Assembly: GCA_032622095.1 (NCBI GenBank)
Contig: CP136067.1
Coordinates: 126,639,030 to 126,703,029, forward strand
Length of the DNA: 64,000 nt
Direction of reading: 5' to 3'
DNA from: Siphonodentalium dalli
Taxonomy: Eukaryota > Mollusca > Scaphopoda > Gadilida > Siphonodentaliidae
Part shown: positions 62,341 through 64,000 of the stretch, piece after piece
How positions within the stretch are numbered: position 1 is the stretch's first letter
How the letters are laid out: every line of letters starts with the position of its first letter
The notes under the pieces: model-generated
What the model was told of the DNA's origin: nothing
Database searches by the model: none
The model's input: only the letters and a program-made list of their open reading frames with translations
Position numbers and translations under genes: made by a program

Positions 62341-62985
62341 ATTGTCTATTCTGTATAACTTTCCGTAATGCATACTGTACATGTATATGTAGCTCATGCA
62401 CATATCGCGCCCTCTTCTTTGCCTGTTGGTTTGGTACAAAATCATGAATCATGCTATTTTGAGTTCAGTTTAAATGTCGCGTAATATAGTACTGCGCTAA
62501 TTTACATATGAGTAATGTATGAGGCCCAGGCCAAACAGACTGTTAGTATGTGTGAAGGAACTCATCGACTCATCCGTTAGGCGGGGAGCTCGTAGAGACT
62601 GGTTAAACAGTATCTGCCCACTTGATTCAAACTGGTTTGCCAATTTTGCCCATTAAAACACAGACAAAGACCACATGACAACAACGAACAACATCATCGC
62701 CGTTGTTTTCTAAAGACGTCTAAAAACATCCGGTATATCGCCTACACACATACATATTCAGTGAAAGCTTCACGTACGGTCGATGGCTGATACGAAAGAT
62801 GCACATCAAAAAGGAAACACTTAAAATGTGGCATAACAGCTATATAGAGTCACATCCAATGTCCATAATTATATATAACACGTTGACAGGTATATGTATA
62901 TTGTGTCTTGAAGGTATACGGACAGGGTCCTGGTAAGGGGGGGGGGTTGGGATGTGTGTCCGTCCCCAAAATAGGTTTTAATTTA
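62341..62985. repeat. Segmental duplicate, right copy (pairs with 16.08-16.71 kb)
   Basis: Partner of the left copy, roughly three quarters identical by eye. With the 12.9/57.95-kb module it keeps the same order and orientation, so both are parts of one larger duplication. The ends carry a G9 run near 62,940. Confidence 0.8.
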
Positions 62986-64000
62986 TCACATTACACCGGT
63001 GTAGTTTATCAGTCATTATGGCTAATCCACTGAGCATGTTTTTGAAAAAAAATTGTGATAGTCCGCCCATAACTAAAGTTATGTCGATTCATGCGATCCA
63101 TCAATGCTTATGCAGTCTGGATCGTTAATGTTTCCGCAGGTGACGTCACAAGCTGGACCAGGTATTGGCGTTTATCAGCCGATGGTAATTTATAACTGAT
63201 TGTTTATAAAGAAACGGCTGGACCACCGAAGCTGAAAATTTATACATATTGATATTTTGACATCAGATGTCTTAAAACGGCACTAATAATTAATTTAATA
63301 AAATGTTAACGAAAATTCAACACTGGAATAAATTGACCACATAGAGTGTAAAACAATAGAAACTATCGACCGCAGACGACTAAGAGGGGCAAATATGATT
63401 AATAAAGAGCGTGAATTGCGTAGGAAAATTTGTACAGGTGGGTTACATGTACTTGACTAACAAATCAATCCTGATTCAATTTACGACCTGTATAAACTCG
63501 CCGCGACATAAATGTAACGTCTGGCTAATACTCCTCCTGTCATACAATGGTTTTACCACCAATTTTCCCTCATATAGTCTGGACGGATATTAAACACTCT
63601 TTATTGATCATATAATTTATTACCCCCCAAAGGTAAGTAAATAGTGCTTATGCTCAGCCATTATTCGTGGGACGTGAGACGATGCGCTTATACCGTGACA
63701 TTCCCCTGGTCAGGTGTCCCATCTGTAGCCGTTTTCATATGTGAAACTCGCATAATATAATAGAAGATAATGTATTGGAACAAGGTTTTCGCAAAATTTC
63801 AGGAAGCTACGTTATGGAAGGGTTAATCATTTTAATATCAACACCGACTGAGTTTTCGGAGTATATTTTTCCTAGTTGTATGTGAGCACCTAATGTTCAA
63901 TGTATAAGCAGTGTAAATATTATCCCATTCATCTGGTGTTCCGTGTAAAACTTGCTTCATTTCGTTCAATACTGAGCACAGTTATGCAACGACAACGTTG
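62986..64000. other. No supported gene
   Basis: Unique AT-rich sequence to the right edge with no recognisable frame, repeat or RNA gene. Confidence 0.4.

Overview
The window is AT-rich, intron-bearing eukaryotic DNA. It holds no bacterial-style gene blocks. The type of secreted PAN/C-type-lectin exons, the BEL/Pao and jockey/CR1-like retroelements, and the many interspersed repeats all suggest a lophotrochozoan invertebrate, most likely a mollusc. That assignment is inference; no marker gene proves it.

Two host genes can be supported, both on the minus strand. Gene 1 runs from about 57,870 down to 29,814 in four exons: signal peptide plus a short PAN/apple-like domain (57,609-57,870), a threonine-rich mucin-like linker (45,840-45,992), and a six-cysteine C-type lectin domain split over two exons (32,587-32,784 and 29,814-30,034). 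All three introns have GT..AG ends and are phase 1, so the reading frame stays open for about 278 residues. Gene 2 is represented by a signal peptide plus PAN-like exon (7,705-8,022) and an EGF-like half-domain exon (4,655-4,760), joined by a phase-0 intron. Its later exons were not found and may lie beyond the left edge. In both first exons the first three PAN cysteines fall at residues 53, 57 and 63, so they look like paralogues.

The DNA upstream of gene 1 (about 57.9-63.0 kb) and the DNA at 12.9-16.7 kb upstream of gene 2 share collinear similar islands. This points to an old segmental duplication that included the 5' flank.

Nearly everything else is repeats, mostly inside introns or between the genes. 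From left to right these include: a 2.2-kb array of a 16-bp minisatellite inside intron 1 of gene 2 (5.1-7.3 kb); a patchwork of duplicated segments and a MITE (8.98-11.05 kb); foldback/hairpin elements (9.5, 11.7, 19.6, 51.6, 52.2, 53.6, 62.3 kb); LINE relics (20.5-21.4, 31.5-32.3, 39.9-41.3 and 46.2-48.2 kb); a decayed BEL/Pao retrotransposon with a LINE nested in it (38.9-43.8 kb); a 180-bp tandem satellite (44.2-45.35 kb); a 2.65-kb degenerate GAT array (54.7-57.3 kb); a 600-bp TIR transposon with TTAA-like flanks (58.57-59.17 kb); and two nearly identical MITEs (60.05 and 61.38 kb).

No tRNA, rRNA or CRISPR array is supported. Promoters and poly(A) sites are only weakly indicated. The host genes were found by reading splice sites by eye and need transcript data for proof.
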